Shown here piece after piece: positions 15,939-25,420 of a stretch of DNA of 40,924 nucleotides. The notes beneath the pieces were generated by a model that ran no database searches, was not told the DNA's origin, and saw only the letters and a program-made list of their open reading frames with translations. The position numbers and the translations under genes were made by a program. This DNA comes from an uncultured Flavihumibacter sp. (GTDB lineage: Bacteria; Bacteroidota; Bacteroidia; Chitinophagales; Chitinophagaceae): NCBI GenBank assembly GCA_946481605.1, contig CAMLPA010000002.1, positions 1 to 40,924 on the forward strand. Reading direction: 5' to 3'. Each line of letters begins with the position of its first letter. The first letter of the stretch is position 1.

Positions 15939-16256
15939 TTAAAAGTGAGACATAGGTAGATAGCAAAAATAGAGTTGAGGGATATAAATTACGCAGATCA
16001 ACCCTCCCCTTAAACCTCTGTTTTTCCCTTTTATTGGCAGCCATTCCCTACCCTGTTTTGTTACTAACTTGCTATCGAACAAATTATCAGGATTTAAAGT
16101 CATATCACCTATCACCTTCTCAATATCTTTCCAATCATATTCGCCATCCAGCATTTCGATAGGTTCACTGAAATTAATATCATTGTGATAATCTAATGCT
16201 TTGAGGACCATCGCAGGATTTCTGGTTGCATACTTTTCTTCATAAGCATGTATCAT
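15939..16256 (-). CDS. Short protein resembling the C-terminal tail of AbiEii-like nucleotidyltransferases, possible gene remnant
   Basis: 105 residues from ATG at 16256. The segment NPAMVLKALDYHNDINFSEP followed by an acidic YDWKDIEKVI and NPDNLF resembles the tail of nucleotidyltransferase AbiEii/AbiGii toxin-family proteins, where a (V/L)KAL.YF.D(A/I) motif is common. The catalytic nucleotidyltransferase domain is absent: only about 100 nt separate this start from the esterase gene, with no coding extension. It is either a small stand-alone protein or the decayed end of a toxin-antitoxin gene. Resemblance is from memory and weak. The interval 15796-15938 shows nothing else. Confidence 0.35.
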   Translation of the reverse strand: MIHAYEEKYATRNPAMVLKALDYHNDINFSEPIEMLDGEYDWKDIEKVIGDMTLNPDNLFDSKLVTKQGREWLPIKGKNRGLRGGLICVIYIPQLYFCYLPMSHF

Positions 16257-16357
16257 TTTACAAACTATCTATTAAACGACCATCTCAAACAGTTTTATCT
16301 GAACTTGAAAATGCAAAACACGCTCACAAATTTTTCTAAGGCTGACAGTCGAGCACA

Positions 16358-17851
16358 TTACCAGGTATCTGTACAAAATGTGGAAGCTGGTAAATGATAT
16401 TGGTTGAAAAGATCGCCCACCACCCAAGGCTTGTAGGCGTACCGGACAGATTGAGGGTTGACTACCGTGGGAGAATACACTCTAATTGTGCCATTGGGCA
16501 TAATTTTCGCAGAGGCATCCTTATAAGTACCACTAACCCCCGAAATTTGAAAATTAACAGAAGTATCAACATTGTTAGTAAAATACAGGCCGTCGTTATA
16601 GTCAAAAGATAAAAAAACAGAATCCTGAACAACAGTCATTCCAGTATAAACCGGACCAGACCATTCAAGCGCTGTAAAACCGTAAGTTTTAGCAAGCGCA
16701 AGGTAAGAAAGACGGTTACCTGCAAGCTGTTTATCCGGAGGATGCACAGTGGCCAGAGACCCTGCGTCTGTGAGAATGGCTACACCGGCGTTGGATATTT
16801 CATCTGCCAGACCGGCCTGCATCTCGCGGAAACGTGGAATATTATACCTGTTCACATCATATCTGTAAATGTAAGGCGCGATCTGGGCGAAATAGAAGGG
16901 GAAATTGCCTATACCCCAATCGGTACGCCACTGCTGCACCATTGCGGGCAGCATTTCACTGTACAGTTCCGGTTCCTGCCGGTTGTGCTCTCCCTGGTAC
17001 CAGATGGCGCCTTTAATACCATAGCCAAGTACCGGCGATATCATGCCGTTAAAAAGTCCCGCTGCATCATTAATTTCCCAGGACGTATCGGCTTCAGGTT
17101 TTATCACAATGCCCGGGAATGCCTGTAATGCTTCACGGCTCATCCACGATTTGATACCGGAGCCGCCAACATCTGCTGCAATAATACCGATTGGAATATC
17201 CAGCGAGTCGTAAAGTGCTTTTGCGAAAAAATAACCGGTTGCGCTGAAATTGGGAGAATTGGTAGTGGAAGCCGCCAGCCATTTCCTGGGAGCCGTTACA
17301 TAAAAAAAATGCTCTTTGGGTTTACCCCATGAATGGTTCGCCACATCAAAGAAGCGGATATATGGATTCAACGAATGAAGGATTACCGAATCAGCGTTGC
17401 TCACCGGTTGCCCGCTAAATCCTTTCAACGGCATTTCCATATTTGACTGCCCTGATGCCAGCCATACCTCTCCTATCAGGATCTTATCAAGCAGAATCTC
17501 CCCTCCATTAATAGAAATGGTACGATAAACTTTAGAAGCTACAGGCGTTGGCAATATTACCTCCCACCTTCCGGCCGAATCGGGCATAGCGTTATAAGAT
17601 AATCCATTCCACGATGGTGAAACTGATACAACACCCGAACTATCGCTCCAACCCCAAACCGAAACGGAACTGTTTTGCTGGAGAATCATGCCGTTCGAAA
17701 ATATGGAGGGCAATACCACCGAACCTGTACTTAACGTAGTTAAGATCATTTGGTCAGAAGCATCAGCCTTAATGTCCGTCAATTCAATTTTCTTACAGGA
17801 AGGCATAAGTGTACCGCACAGGATAACACACCTGGTAATAAAACGAACCAT
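16358..17851 (-). CDS. Sialate O-acetylesterase-family SGNH lipoprotein, copy 2
   Basis: 497 residues. Lipobox LMPSC (Cys19) predicts a lipoprotein. A beta-sandwich N-terminal region (SIFSNGMILQQNSSVSVWGW) is followed by the SGNH esterase domain: nucleophile Ser136 in ASGQSNMEMPL, WYQGEHNRQEP, and a C-terminal acid/base pair around HPPDK. This PF03629-type family removes acetyl groups from sialic acid or from plant polysaccharides such as xylan, so the name does not fix the substrate. It is clearly a paralogue of the gene directly upstream (32-nt gap), sharing long identical stretches. It is the last gene of the SusCD-led run. Confidence 0.85.
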   Translation of the reverse strand: MVRFITRCVILCGTLMPSCKKIELTDIKADASDQMILTTLSTGSVVLPSIFSNGMILQQNSSVSVWGWSDSSGVVSVSPSWNGLSYNAMPDSAGRWEVILPTPVASKVYRTISINGGEILLDKILIGEVWLASGQSNMEMPLKGFSGQPVSNADSVILHSLNPYIRFFDVANHSWGKPKEHFFYVTAPRKWLAASTTNSPNFSATGYFFAKALYDSLDIPIGIIAADVGGSGIKSWMSREALQAFPGIVIKPEADTSWEINDAAGLFNGMISPVLGYGIKGAIWYQGEHNRQEPELYSEMLPAMVQQWRTDWGIGNFPFYFAQIAPYIYRYDVNRYNIPRFREMQAGLADEISNAGVAILTDAGSLATVHPPDKQLAGNRLSYLALAKTYGFTALEWSGPVYTGMTVVQDSVFLSFDYNDGLYFTNNVDTSVNFQISGVSGTYKDASAKIMPNGTIRVYSPTVVNPQSVRYAYKPWVVGDLFNQYHLPASTFCTDTW

Positions 17852-17883
17852 AGTATAATTGTTTAATTGGTTTTTTCGGGTAA

Positions 17884-19320
17884 TTATTGAGGATATGTAG
17901 TGCTGAATGTGGAAGCCGGGAGTTGGTCGCCGTTAAAGAGGTCTCCATCCACCCAGGCTTTATAGGCATAACGCGCAGCAACGGGAACCTTTACCTCTTT
18001 AGCATTCAGTTCTATAGTCTCCCCTTCAATGCGCACTGTAGCAGGATAATACAAGCCGTCTTTCCCTGCTACTTCAAACAGACCAGATGTACCATTGCGG
18101 AGATAGAGTCCCTTGGCATGATCAAACCGGAGGATCAATTTGTCTTTCTTTACGCTAAACGAACTATAAACCGGTCCGGAATAAGCTGTTTCCTGAAAGC
18201 CATATATTTTGGCAAGAGCAAGACCTGAAAGGCGTAGTCCTACCTTTTCCTTGTCTGGGGGATGCACTGTGGAGGCAGATCCGGCATCAGTAAGCACCGC
18301 CACTCCGGTATTTGGAATAGTGGCAGCAATACGTTGCTGCATTTCTCGGAACCGGGGTATGGAAGGCGCCATTTTTTGTAATGCCACCGGTGCATTTCCT
18401 TTGTACAGATGAGGTGCTATCTGAACGTAGTAAAAAGGAAAATCGCCACACTTCCAATCCATACGCCACTGATGGATCATGGCAGGGAGAAGTTTGCTGT
18501 AGGCTTCGGGCTCTGTTCTGTTGTGTTCGCCCTGGTACCAGATAACACCTTTAATGCTGTACCCTACTATTGGAGCGATCATACCATTAAAAAGTCCGGC
18601 TGGTTCATTCCTGTTTTTGAAGCCGGAATCAGCAGGATTTTTTAACCGTATTTCCGGGAATGCCTGCAACGCTTCCAAACTCATCCATGCACGTATATCA
18701 GTACCCCCATAATCAGCTTCCAGCACACCTATTGGCACGTCCAGTTTGTCAAATAACGCTTTTGCAAAAAAGTATGCGGTGGCACTGAAATTAGGGGTAT
18801 TCACGGGCGATGCCGCCAACCAGCGTCCCTTGCAATCATTTAACGGACGCGCCCATGCGCGGTTAGGAACATTAAAAAAGCGAATGTACGGGTTGAGGGA
18901 CCTGGCAATGGTTGTATCAGAATCCTTTACCGGTTGGTTGTTGGGGAAACCTTTCAGTGGCATCTCCATATTGGATTGTCCTGATGCCAGCCACACTTCT
19001 CCGATAAGTACATTTTCCAGTACCAGTTCCTCGCCATCACTGATACGAATCGTATGCTTCTTCTTTCCGCCTGCCGGCGTACGCACTTCAATTTTCCACG
19101 TACTATCTACGTTCGCCTTTACAGTATAGGACTTGTTCTCCCAAGACGGCTGTATGCGTATTACAGCGCCCGGAGTTGCTTTGCCCCGCAACATCGCATT
19201 GGTATGCTGCTGCAATACCATACCGTTTGAGATAAAGGCCGGCAGCACCACAGCGGCCCTGCTGCTCACCGGAACAAAAAAAATCAGCCAGAAAACGAAT
19301 AGGAGCAAAATTGATCGCAT
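17884..19320 (-). CDS. Sialate O-acetylesterase-family SGNH esterase, copy 1
   Basis: 478 residues with a cleavable signal peptide (about 1-22, ending SSRA), so probably periplasmic. Same layout as its tandem paralogue: an N-terminal beta domain (FISNGMVLQQHTNAMLRGKA), then the esterase domain with Ser116 in ASGQSNMEMPLKGF, WYQGEHNRTEP, FREMQQ and the catalytic His in STVHPPDKE. It starts 11 nt after the DUF5017 stop. One paralogue looks soluble and the other lipid-anchored, which suggests action in different places or on different acetyl positions. Acetylated polysaccharide is as plausible a substrate as acetylated sialic acid. Confidence 0.87.
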   Translation of the reverse strand: MRSILLLFVFWLIFFVPVSSRAAVVLPAFISNGMVLQQHTNAMLRGKATPGAVIRIQPSWENKSYTVKANVDSTWKIEVRTPAGGKKKHTIRISDGEELVLENVLIGEVWLASGQSNMEMPLKGFPNNQPVKDSDTTIARSLNPYIRFFNVPNRAWARPLNDCKGRWLAASPVNTPNFSATAYFFAKALFDKLDVPIGVLEADYGGTDIRAWMSLEALQAFPEIRLKNPADSGFKNRNEPAGLFNGMIAPIVGYSIKGVIWYQGEHNRTEPEAYSKLLPAMIHQWRMDWKCGDFPFYYVQIAPHLYKGNAPVALQKMAPSIPRFREMQQRIAATIPNTGVAVLTDAGSASTVHPPDKEKVGLRLSGLALAKIYGFQETAYSGPVYSSFSVKKDKLILRFDHAKGLYLRNGTSGLFEVAGKDGLYYPATVRIEGETIELNAKEVKVPVAARYAYKAWVDGDLFNGDQLPASTFSTTYPQ

Positions 19321-19331
19321 AAAACCCTTTT

Positions 19332-20294
19332 TTAAGGAAGAACAGTTAACTGAATCTGCTGCACTTTTTCTTTCCGCCCAAGAACGCTGGCATTCGCACC
19401 CACGAAAGTAACAGTGTATGTTCCGGGATTTTCAAAACGATAACCAAACTGTTCTAATGCAGGGTCAGCCAGGGCTTTGAGTCCCACCCCTAAGGCCACA
19501 CCGAGATTAGTATCCGTTACCCTGATTGGTCCGCTCACCACCCAAAGCTGCTGTTCCGCCATATTGGTGATAGCGCCCCTTAAGGTAAGGATTCCACCTG
19601 CGTTGGAGTACAATGCACGGTTCCAACCATCACCCACAAAAACCGGGGACCATAATAAACTACGCTGTTCGAAAAGCGTTGAGGTGCCCAGATCTGTGGT
19701 TCCTTCCAGCAACAAAGAAGACACCCTCCAGATATTTGACGTTCCATTCACTGGTGTGCTTGGACGATTGATATACCAAAGCCCAATGTGCAGAGGCTGA
19801 TCACCTTTAAAAAACGAAAGAATATCTTTTTTGCCGGATGGAAAATAACCAGTGGTACTCGAACATTCCATCGGAGATAACGCAAAATCGGAAGTAATTT
19901 CCGTCCAGGTCGCCCGCTGCACGCTGGCAACCGAATCCGCCATTGTAGTACCTGAAAGTACCAGATCCGAAGAAACCATCACATGGAACTGGTTGTCCTG
20001 GCATTGTGTGGTGGTCGCGCCTTGTTTCCTGACGGAACTCTGAAAGGAAAGCTGAACGCCTTTAGTGGAGAGGATCAAATCTTTATTCCGGAATGCATAG
20101 TCGCTTCCGATCTCTCCTGAATAAAAACTAATGATATCGGCATTTCCGGTTATGTTGAAAACAACGGAGTCTCCTGCCTGTACGGTGGTGGATGATACAG
20201 TTACACCAAAATCTGGTTCAGCTACATCAGTCACCTTTGAGCAGGCCGACAAACCAATCAGAATGAAAATTTGTAAAAGATAAATATATCTCAT
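19332..20294 (-). CDS. DUF5017-like surface lipoprotein (SusE/F-like position)
   Basis: 320 residues when started at the ATG 20292-20294, which gives a clean lipoprotein signal (MRYIYLLQIFILIGLSACSK). An upstream ATG at 20333 would overlap the SusD stop and add a poor N-terminus. After the lipobox there is a PKD-like beta domain (VQAGDSVVFNITGNADIISF, then YSGEIGSDY) followed by a galactose-binding-like beta region with IWRVSSLLLEGTTDLG. The pattern matches DUF5017 proteins, which sit after SusD and probably bind glycans on the cell surface. It lies 32 nt after SusD. Confidence 0.75.
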   Translation of the reverse strand: MRYIYLLQIFILIGLSACSKVTDVAEPDFGVTVSSTTVQAGDSVVFNITGNADIISFYSGEIGSDYAFRNKDLILSTKGVQLSFQSSVRKQGATTTQCQDNQFHVMVSSDLVLSGTTMADSVASVQRATWTEITSDFALSPMECSSTTGYFPSGKKDILSFFKGDQPLHIGLWYINRPSTPVNGTSNIWRVSSLLLEGTTDLGTSTLFEQRSLLWSPVFVGDGWNRALYSNAGGILTLRGAITNMAEQQLWVVSGPIRVTDTNLGVALGVGLKALADPALEQFGYRFENPGTYTVTFVGANASVLGRKEKVQQIQLTVLP

Positions 20295-20326
20295 CGGATA
20301 AATTTTTTCTTTGTGAATGAATTGTA

Positions 20327-21940
20327 TTACCATCCCTGGTTTTGAGTCAGTTTTGGATTTACTCCGAGTTCATAAGCCGGAAGCGGCCAAATTACATCGC
20401 GGGGCGTAACACTGCCGTAATACACGCGCGCCGCCTGCAGATAGGCTGCAGAACCGGTAGCGGGGATATCCATCAGCCGATCCTTCATACTACTGTAAAA
20501 TATTCCCCAGCGTACCAGATCATTCTTCCTTAGTTCTTCAAAACACAATTCCTTTGCTCTTTCCCTGATGATTTCCTGCTTCAGATCATCGTATCCGATC
20601 CCTTCAAGATCCACGGAAGGATTAGCAGTATTCGCATCTGCCCCAACAGCCCTTCTCCTCACTTTATTGATGGCTTCCAGGGCCTCAGCCGTAGGGGAAC
20701 CAATGGATTCATTGAGCGCCTCGGCATACATCAGCAAGACATCTGAATAACGGAGTAATGGAAAATTCTGCGGTGTGCTGGAATTACTTTTAGGCGTGAG
20801 CTGCTCATTCTCCCTACGGAATTTTCCACAGAATCTTTCCATCGCGGTAGCGGGATTGGTCCAGTTCTGCGGGGCATCGTTTACATAACGAAAAGGGGCT
20901 ATGGCCCAGTCGCGGCGGACGTCGTTAGCTTCATAAATATCGTATAACCATTGTGTGGGGTGGAGCGAGCCCAGGGAATAACCAAAGCCTGCCAGCCCTG
21001 CGGACCCATACCTGATGCCGTTCAGAATCCCTACATATCCTCCGGTATTAATGTACACCCCCGTTCCGTTTCCCCAGAATTCCACCTCAAGAATACTTTC
21101 TTTGGTGTCATATTTATCCTGCGCATAATTGATGAATACCTGGCTATAGGAAGGGTTCAATGCGTGATGACCATGGGTGATAACCTTTCCAGCCCAAACG
21201 GCCGCGTCCGCATAGCGGGCCGTCTCTTTTAATGGCTCTCCGGCCATGTAAAGACAAACCCTGGCCAGCATACCCCAAACTGCAGATTTACTCACCGTAC
21301 CACCGCCCTGAACCGTACTTACATCTTGCACCAGGTCGGCCGCCTCGGTCATATCTTTTAAAATCTGGTCATATACCTCCTTTACAGAAGCCTTCTGCAA
21401 CTGTATGGCATCCGCATCGCTTGTTAGCGAAGGCTCCGTAAGCAGTGGAACACCGCCAAACTTACTTACCAACATAAGGTAATAATAGCCCCGGAGAAAT
21501 AATGCCTGGCCCTTGAAATGTGCACGGGCCATGGAATCAACTTCAATATCCGGACGACCTATATTGGCCAGCAGGAAATTGGCCCTGCTGATCCCCTGGT
21601 ACAAACTACGCCAGTGGTTCAATATTTTTGCATCCGCGCTGCTTGTTTCGTAGTATGCAACGGTACCCCTGTCGTTTACCCATTCATAATAGCCTTCATC
21701 AGCCTCAAGCCCGAAACGGCCGAGCATATTGTTGCCGTACACCGCCGCATCTGCAAGGGACGCATAAACACCGCGAATTGCAGTATTGAGTTGTTCTTCT
21801 GTTTTGTAAAAACTTCCGGTGGATAAAATATATTCCCCTTCCTTCACATCAAGGAGTTTATTACAGGAACCCAGTACCGTAACGAGGAACAACAAAGGGA
21901 ACAGGAAGCGATTATTTTTTGACTTTTCCATATCTGACAA
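20327..21940 (-). CDS. SusD/RagB-family nutrient-binding lipoprotein
   Basis: 537 residues. Lipobox VLGSC near residue 26, then an all-helical TPR-containing SusD fold: NTAIRGVYASLADAAVYGNN, the FLRGYYYLMLVSKFGGVPLL stretch that is highly typical of the family, YSDVLLMYAEALNE and the C-terminal RDVIWPLPAYELGVNPKLTQ ending. SusD proteins form a lid over the SusC channel and bind the oligosaccharide. ATG 21940 and ATG 21931 are both possible starts. It follows SusC by 13 nt. Confidence 0.95.
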   Translation of the reverse strand: MSDMEKSKNNRFLFPLLFLVTVLGSCNKLLDVKEGEYILSTGSFYKTEEQLNTAIRGVYASLADAAVYGNNMLGRFGLEADEGYYEWVNDRGTVAYYETSSADAKILNHWRSLYQGISRANFLLANIGRPDIEVDSMARAHFKGQALFLRGYYYLMLVSKFGGVPLLTEPSLTSDADAIQLQKASVKEVYDQILKDMTEAADLVQDVSTVQGGGTVSKSAVWGMLARVCLYMAGEPLKETARYADAAVWAGKVITHGHHALNPSYSQVFINYAQDKYDTKESILEVEFWGNGTGVYINTGGYVGILNGIRYGSAGLAGFGYSLGSLHPTQWLYDIYEANDVRRDWAIAPFRYVNDAPQNWTNPATAMERFCGKFRRENEQLTPKSNSSTPQNFPLLRYSDVLLMYAEALNESIGSPTAEALEAINKVRRRAVGADANTANPSVDLEGIGYDDLKQEIIRERAKELCFEELRKNDLVRWGIFYSSMKDRLMDIPATGSAAYLQAARVYYGSVTPRDVIWPLPAYELGVNPKLTQNQGW

Positions 21941-21953
21941 GCTGCTTTAAAAG

Positions 21954-24900
21954 TTAGAATGTTGCTTTTGCGCCGAAGGTGAGGGTCATACTCCTCGGAT
22001 AGGCGGAATAATCGAACCCTGGTGTAAGTGTGGTATTCTTTGTAGATACTTCCGGGTCCATCCCGGTGTAATCTGTCCAGGTCAACAGATTTTGACCTGA
22101 AACATATACCTCAAGCGCCTTCACTTTACCGATCATCTTTTTGGGGAAAGCATAAGAAAGCTGTGCAGTCTTTAAGCGTACATAAGAGCCATCTTCCATT
22201 GTTCTTGAGGAATACATGCCCTGTGGACCAAATCCCCGGGCACGGGGCATCAGATCGTTCTGGTTCTCCGGTGTCCAGCGGTTATTATAACTGGCGAACT
22301 GATTAAAATTAGGCCTGTTGGCAAAATTTCCTTCAAATACCAGGCGGTTGGCATTCATGATCTCGTTTCCATAGCTCCACTGGAAAAACACATTCAAGCT
22401 AAATCCTTTGTAAGTAAAATTATTGGTAATACCCCCAAAATGCTTTGGGAGTGCGGAGCCAATGATCACCATGTCTTTATCATTTACCACCCCGTCTCCA
22501 TTCTGGTCCACATATTTGATATCACCTGGTTGAATAGCTGAACGGGAATTCCCGTTGGTGGCAATAGCTTGCTTCAATAAGTAAGAACCATCCGACAATT
22601 GATCAAAATCCTCATACTGGTAATTTCCATCCCATACATATCCGTAGAAGGCCGCTGCGGGTCCGCCAAGTTGTGCGATATACAGAAAGGAAGAATTGTA
22701 TGTGCCGGTAAAGCGGACCGACGACAATATGTTCTGCTGGCTTTCCGCCAGTGCCATTACCTTATTCTGATTAAAGCTGATATTGAAGCTGGTATTCCAG
22801 GAGAACTTTTTAGATTCAACATTTACAGTGTTTAAAGTGAACTCCCAACCCGTGTTCCGCACTTTTCCGACATTCTTAAAAGCCGTGGCAAATCCTGAAC
22901 TGTATGGCAACTTCGCATTCAGCAACAGGCCGCTGGTGTTTTTCTGGTAAAAATCCGCTACAATATTCAACCTGTTTTTAAAAAAGGAGAGATCGTATCC
23001 GATGTCCACCTGGGCAGTCCGTTCCCAACGCAGGTTCATGTTCCCAATATTGTCTATCACTCCAGCATAACCCGGCGTAGCATTATTAAAAGAATAGAAG
23101 TCTGTGATATCTACACTCTGGAATCGTGAAAAATCGTTGATCCGGTTGTTGCCTGTTACGCCATAGCTTACCCTTAATTTTGCGTCACTCACAAACTTAG
23201 CCTGCTTCATAAATGGCTCTCTTCCCATGTTCCAGGCAATAGCGCCGGACGGGAAATAGCCCCAACGATTCTCCGGTGAAAATTTAGAAGAGCCATCCGC
23301 CCTGATTGAAGCTGTAAAAAGGTATTTCGACAGCAGGTTATAGTTCACTCTGCCAAGGAAAGAGGCCAGGGTATTTTTTGAAGCACTGGATGTAACAGAA
23401 CTGGGCAACCCCAATTCCAGCGCACGCAACCCTAACTCTTCATTTGGAATGTTTGTGGATTCAAAACCATACCTTTCCATGCGCATACCCTGCATGGTGA
23501 ATCCGGCGGTGGCATCTATCAGACTGATCCTGCTCAGCCTTTTTTTGAATGTAAGTGTATTTTCATTCAACCAGTTCTGGAGTTCAATATTATCAAAGGT
23601 GCCATTCACCCCTTTCAGGTTTACCGTTGAAGGAAACCCTTTGTACGTTTTAGAGTTGAAGAAGGCTTCATTCTTGTTGGTCCTGTTTGTGATTCCCCCC
23701 CGAACATTCAACGTAAGGTTCGGATGGATAGAATAAGTGATGCCCGCATTCATCAAGAGCTCAGACCTGGTTTGTTTCCTGATCTCGTTCGATGTGGAAA
23801 TCACCGGGTTCATCAGGAACACAGCGTTCGGGTCTTCTTCATCAAACAATTCTTCCGTAATGTCAACACCGGTTGTCACAGGGCGGTACCCCCAAATCCT
23901 GTACATCAGATACGATGCGTACATATTCAACGGCGACTGTGCGAGAGATGAAAAGTTTCCATAGTTGTTATCCCTGGAGTAGTTAATATTCACATTGGCA
24001 GTAACCTTTTTTGAAAGCTTCTGCTCAAGATTCAGGCGGGCCTGACCTCTTTTGAACCCGGAATTGATCACAATACCATCCTGGTCAACAATGTTGCCGG
24101 AAAAAAAGTATTTGGTTCCGGCTGATCCGCCACGCACCGACAAGGAATGGTTTTGCATACCTGCCGGCTTGAATATTCTGCTCTGCCAGTCGAGGTCCTC
24201 TGCCTGCAGGTAGTCATCCAGCTTCCTGTTTGGTTTTGTCAGGTACATTTCTGTTGACCGGACCGGGTCCAGTTCCAATTGGTATTTCACAAATTCGTAT
24301 GGGTTCATCATTTCCATCTTCTTTGTAATATACTGCCTGCCATAATAAGCATTATAGGTAACCTCGGCCTGACCTGAACTGCCTTTTTTGGTTTCAATGA
24401 TCACCACACCATTCGCACCTCTGGAACCATAAATGGCGGTGGCTGATGCGTCTTTGAGAACGGTGATAGAAGCGATATCGTCCGGATTGATAGATGCGCC
24501 GGAGAAATCTTCGATAGGGAATCCGTCAATCACATAAAGTGGCATATTGCTTTGTGTAAGTGAGTTGCCTCCCCGGATCGTGATATTGATATTGCCCCCT
24601 GGCTGCCCTTCATTTGAGTTCACCTGCACGCCGGCGATCCTACCTGCAAGCGCCTGATCAAATGAAGGAACCGGTGCTTTACTGAGGTCACTCATATTTA
24701 CCTGGCCCACAGCACCGGTAAGGTCTTTCTTTGCGACCGATCCATAACCGATTACCACTACTTCATCCAGTTTGGTATTAACCGTTTCAAGTTTTATTAA
24801 TTGCTCACTCGTTATGGCGCTGGCACTAAATCGGAGCGTATTGTAACCGATATAGGAGAACAGTATGGTATCCGTGGGCGCGGCACGAAAAGCATACCTT

Positions 24901-25094
24901 CCTTCTTTGTTGGTCATAAAAGCGATCTTATTGGCCGCTCCTCCCTGAATACTGACGCTTACTCCTGCAAGCGCTTTTCCAGTGGCAGCATCTTCCACCT
25001 TTCCTGTGAGCCTTATCGATGGTTCCTGCTGCGCATACAGTGAAAGCGTGCAGACAACAGCGAAAAAAACGGCTATAGATATCCCTTTTTTCAT
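21954..25094 (-). CDS. SusC/RagA-family TonB-linked outer-membrane transporter
   Basis: 1046 residues. Signal peptide (1-21, ending LYAQ), carboxypeptidase-like regulatory domain (about 26-105, IRLTGKVEDAATGKALAGVS), TonB-box-like region LDEVVVIGYGSVAKKDLTGA, plug domain (PGGNINITIRGGNSLTQSN, DDIASITVLKDASATAIYGS) and a long barrel ending SMTLTFGAKATF. Imports oligosaccharides through the outer membrane with energy from TonB-ExbBD, together with the SusD encoded just downstream. There is no FecR/sigma pair nearby, so control is more likely by the AraC-family regulator. A 326-nt non-coding leader precedes it. Confidence 0.96.
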   Translation of the reverse strand: MKKGISIAVFFAVVCTLSLYAQQEPSIRLTGKVEDAATGKALAGVSVSIQGGAANKIAFMTNKEGRYAFRAAPTDTILFSYIGYNTLRFSASAITSEQLIKLETVNTKLDEVVVIGYGSVAKKDLTGAVGQVNMSDLSKAPVPSFDQALAGRIAGVQVNSNEGQPGGNINITIRGGNSLTQSNMPLYVIDGFPIEDFSGASINPDDIASITVLKDASATAIYGSRGANGVVIIETKKGSSGQAEVTYNAYYGRQYITKKMEMMNPYEFVKYQLELDPVRSTEMYLTKPNRKLDDYLQAEDLDWQSRIFKPAGMQNHSLSVRGGSAGTKYFFSGNIVDQDGIVINSGFKRGQARLNLEQKLSKKVTANVNINYSRDNNYGNFSSLAQSPLNMYASYLMYRIWGYRPVTTGVDITEELFDEEDPNAVFLMNPVISTSNEIRKQTRSELLMNAGITYSIHPNLTLNVRGGITNRTNKNEAFFNSKTYKGFPSTVNLKGVNGTFDNIELQNWLNENTLTFKKRLSRISLIDATAGFTMQGMRMERYGFESTNIPNEELGLRALELGLPSSVTSSASKNTLASFLGRVNYNLLSKYLFTASIRADGSSKFSPENRWGYFPSGAIAWNMGREPFMKQAKFVSDAKLRVSYGVTGNNRINDFSRFQSVDITDFYSFNNATPGYAGVIDNIGNMNLRWERTAQVDIGYDLSFFKNRLNIVADFYQKNTSGLLLNAKLPYSSGFATAFKNVGKVRNTGWEFTLNTVNVESKKFSWNTSFNISFNQNKVMALAESQQNILSSVRFTGTYNSSFLYIAQLGGPAAAFYGYVWDGNYQYEDFDQLSDGSYLLKQAIATNGNSRSAIQPGDIKYVDQNGDGVVNDKDMVIIGSALPKHFGGITNNFTYKGFSLNVFFQWSYGNEIMNANRLVFEGNFANRPNFNQFASYNNRWTPENQNDLMPRARGFGPQGMYSSRTMEDGSYVRLKTAQLSYAFPKKMIGKVKALEVYVSGQNLLTWTDYTGMDPEVSTKNTTLTPGFDYSAYPRSMTLTFGAKATF

Positions 25095-25420
25095 TGATCC
25101 ATGGTTTTAATAATTGCAGAAAGTTGTGCGTAGCACAATCAAGCGATTGTACCGTTTCAAAGGAAAGGTTTTAGCTGTTCGCCAACCTGTACCATACATC
25201 AAAATAGTATAACAGTATGGAGTGCCGGCGAACGTCAAAAGATGAAAAAAGCTGCTAATTATTGTTTGAATGATTTTGCAATCGTCATGGCAAACGAAGA
25301 ATTAAGCAATCGTCATGGTAATTTTTATACAACAAATTTTAGAAAAAAAACAAGATCCATTCTATCTGGTCTTATCAATTTTTTATACTAAATTATCCTT
25401 AAATAAATTTTAGTCTTCAG
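25095..25420 (-). promoter_or_regulatory. Control region upstream of susC-like gene
   Basis: 326 nt without a gene, between the GMC oxidoreductase stop and the SusC ATG. On the minus strand it has a TAAAATTTG box (25333-25341), then two CCATGACGATTGC copies (25306-25318 and 25278-25290), and nearer the gene an inverted pair ACAATC-AAGC-GATTGT (25135-25150). This layout suggests that SusC has its own promoter and a long leader of about 230 nt. Read-through from the nine upstream genes remains possible. Confidence 0.5.
25278..25318. promoter_or_regulatory. Tandem 13-bp direct repeats, candidate regulator-binding sites
   Basis: GCAATCGTCATGG occurs at 25278-25290 and again at 25306-25318, 28 bp apart start to start. 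The core GCAATCGT appears as its complement ACGATTGC at 36791-36798, just before the AraC-family gene, again downstream of a TAAAATTTG box. Tandem sites are typical for AraC-type dimers. Binding by this regulator is inferred, not shown. Confidence 0.45.
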
